Origin: an uncultured Clostridia bacterium
GTDB lineage: Bacteria; Bacillota; Clostridia; Oscillospirales; Acutalibacteraceae
DNA: 7,005 nucleotides
Assembly (NCBI GenBank): GCA_937919155.1
Contig: CALFPM010000117.1
Span: 1 to 7,005, forward strand
Direction of reading: 5' to 3'
Positions 6,088 to 7,005 of the stretch are shown here, piece after piece (the first letter of the stretch is position 1; every line of letters starts with the position of its first letter). The translations under genes were made by a program, and so were the position numbers. The notes beneath the pieces were generated by a model. The model saw only the letters and a program-made list of their open reading frames with translations, had not been told where the DNA came from and searched no databases.

Positions 6088-6514
6088 TTATGCCTCAACC
6101 TTGTGGAAAATCTTCTTGCCCTTCTTAACAACGATGGGCTTTTCCTTAAGGTCTGCCTGAGCGAAAGTCATTGCAAAATCAGTTACCTTTGCATCGTCAA
6201 CAGAGATGCCGCCCTGCTGCACAAGGCGTCTGCCTTCGCCTCTTGACTTTGTGATTTCAGCCTTCATAAGGATGTCAAGAATATCAATCTTGCCGTCTGC
6301 AAAATCAGCATCTGCAAGAGTTGTTGAGGGCATATTGTCAAGGTCAGCCGCACCGCTGAAGATTGCCTTTGCTGCAGCCTGAGCCTTTGCTGCCTCTTCT
6401 TCGCCGTGAACAAGCTTTGTGAGCTCAAATGCAAGAATTTCTTTTGCGGTGTTGAGCTGACTGCCTTCCCAAGCATCCATCTTGTTGATTTCCTCGATAG
6501 GCAAGAAGGTAAGA
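6088..6514 (-). CDS. tyrS: Tyrosine--tRNA ligase, C-terminal fragment (5' part missing at a junction)
   Basis: About 140 residues match the C-terminal third of bacterial TyrRS: the segment LTFLPIEEINKMDAWEG, a helix-rich stretch with AKEILAFELTKLVHG, a linker, then an S4-type RNA-binding domain over the last 65 residues (GRRLVQQGGISVDDAKV and IVVKKGKKIFHKVEA). The intact enzyme charges tRNA-Tyr and is usually a little over 400 residues. The Rossmann catalytic domain with its HIGH and KMSKS motifs is absent. Homology fades at about 6512-6514 and the frame meets a TAA at 6544-6546. The only start-like codon, TTG 6504, is the Leu of TFLP and no ribosome site precedes it, so it is not a real start. 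Beyond the junction the other strand encodes YD repeats. The stop is one nt from the HAD ATG, suggesting an original tyrS-HAD-hydrolase operon. The fragment is not functional as it stands. Confidence 0.85.
6500..6514. other. Junction between tyrS and YD-repeat sequence
   Basis: These bases can be read as TyrRS on the minus strand (LTFLP) and as plausible repeat protein on the plus strand (GKKVR). Left of them the minus strand is tyrS; right of them only the plus strand has family-like coding. Sampled rows differ in composition: 32 of 60 bases are G/C at 6361-6420 against 21 of 60 at 6601-6660. The pattern fits a chimeric join or a microhomology recombination. Confidence 0.6.
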
Positions 6515-7005
6515 GAAGTAAATGCTACATCCGGAACTGTTATTTATCAATACTCCAAATCAGGAGAATTATTAAGTGAAACAGATGCGTTGGGTAATAA
6601 AAAAACATACACATATGATGCGTTTGGAAATATGCTTACAGCGACTGATGCAAAAGGTAATACCACAGTGTACACTTATGATGCGAATAACAATATGATT
6701 TCTGTTCGTGATGCTTTGGGTAATACTACCACATATACGTACAACAGTTTGAATCAAGTTGTGTCTGTTAAGGATGCGCTGAATAATATTATACGCTATG
6801 GCTACGATGCATTGGGCAGAAGAACTACTATTACGGATGCAAATAATAATGTGTTTACCAGTGTATATGATGCCAATGGTAACGTTATCAAAACTATTGA
6901 TGCCAATGGTAACACTATCAGCGAAACAGCATACAACAGTCTCAATCAACCACTCGCTGTAAAAGATGCTTTGGCCAAGACAACATCTTATAATTATCAC
7001 GCCCT
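6512..7005 (+). CDS. RHS/YD-repeat protein, internal fragment
   Basis: An open plus-strand frame of over 160 codons runs off the right edge with no start or stop in view. It consists of YD repeats of the RHS/WapA type, each near the pattern xxxVxDAxGNTTxYTYDAxGN: for example ATDAKGNTTVYTYDANNN and VRDALGNTTTYTYNSLNQ. In known RHS proteins such repeats build a large beta-barrel shell that encloses a C-terminal toxin, in cell-surface or secreted polymorphic toxins. No N-terminal export signal, RHS core end motif or toxin tip is visible, so toxin status is unknown. The frame begins at the tyrS junction and continues open leftward into antisense tyrS, where the translation no longer looks like the family. 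Composition is clearly more AT-rich than the tyrS side. Its true neighbours are therefore uncertain. Confidence 0.85.
6569..7003 (+). repeat. Tandem YD repeats, 63-bp period
   Basis: Seven diverged units of 21 codons start at 6569, 6632, 6695, 6758, 6821, 6884 and 6950; the sixth has 22 codons and the seventh is cut. Two near-exact DNA copies stand out: TGATGCCAATGGTAAC at 6868-6883 and 6898-6913, 30 bp apart, reflecting DANGN at half-period; and TACAACAGT at 6740-6748 and 6932-6940, three units apart. Confidence 0.85.

Noticed and set aside
6087..6131. HAD protein starting at TTG 6131
   Set aside because: The extra residues (LRRARRFSTRLRHN) are tyrS read in another frame; the ATG at 6086 has GAGG at good spacing and begins just before the HAD core.
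6572..7000. Minus-strand open frame of 142 codons opposite the YD repeats
   Set aside because: It is the antisense of a repetitive coding array, has biased Ile/Cys/Ser content and no recognisable motif or ribosome site. The plus strand matches a known family.

Overview
The window looks like chromosome from a Gram-positive, moderately AT-rich Clostridia-type bacterium, probably in or near the Ruminococcaceae/Oscillospiraceae. The clues are strong AGGAGG-type ribosome sites, a consensus sigma-A promoter, a lipoprotein with a standard lipobox, short intergenic gaps and U-tailed terminators. The placement is inferred from style and not from a search.

Layout from left to right. (1) The 3' part of a secreted triacylglycerol lipase gene on the + strand, cut by the window edge. 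It ends at a strong hairpin that it probably shares with the convergent gene on the other side. (2) A four-gene minus-strand block, transcribed right to left: an OmpR/PhoB-type response regulator, a sensor histidine kinase overlapping it by 4 nt, a small secreted PepSY protein, and a lipoprotein with three PepSY domains. A consensus promoter (TTGACA, 17 nt, GATAAT) precedes the regulator. A second, weaker promoter-like site carrying an 11-bp-phased direct repeat precedes the PepSY genes. (3) Upstream of a clear terminator, another minus-strand run: a 3' fragment of tyrS, a Cof-type HAD phosphatase, and a membrane-anchored alpha/beta hydrolase. These are tightly packed and probably one transcript. 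(4) At about 6500-6514 tyrS stops abruptly and + strand RHS/YD-repeat coding sequence begins and runs off the right edge.

The most interesting unit is the two-component/PepSY block. The kinase has PepSY-like sequence in its extracytoplasmic sensor, and its closest visible relatives are the PepSY domains of the two exported proteins encoded just downstream. With a candidate regulator box in front of those genes, this suggests a circuit in which exported PepSY proteins are regulated by, and may feed back on or share a ligand with, a PepSY-bearing sensor. The sequence supports the domain sharing and gene order directly; the circuit is inference.

The tyrS/RHS junction needs caution. An essential synthetase gene is cut in half at a short stretch that can be read as either gene, and base composition changes sharply there. 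This fits an assembly chimera or a microhomology recombination better than a normal gene boundary. Start sites were moved inward from the longest open frame for the regulator, the small PepSY protein, the hydrolase and the HAD protein, based on ribosome-site spacing. No stretch over 300 bases lacks a gene. I saw no tRNA, rRNA, CRISPR array or insertion sequence.
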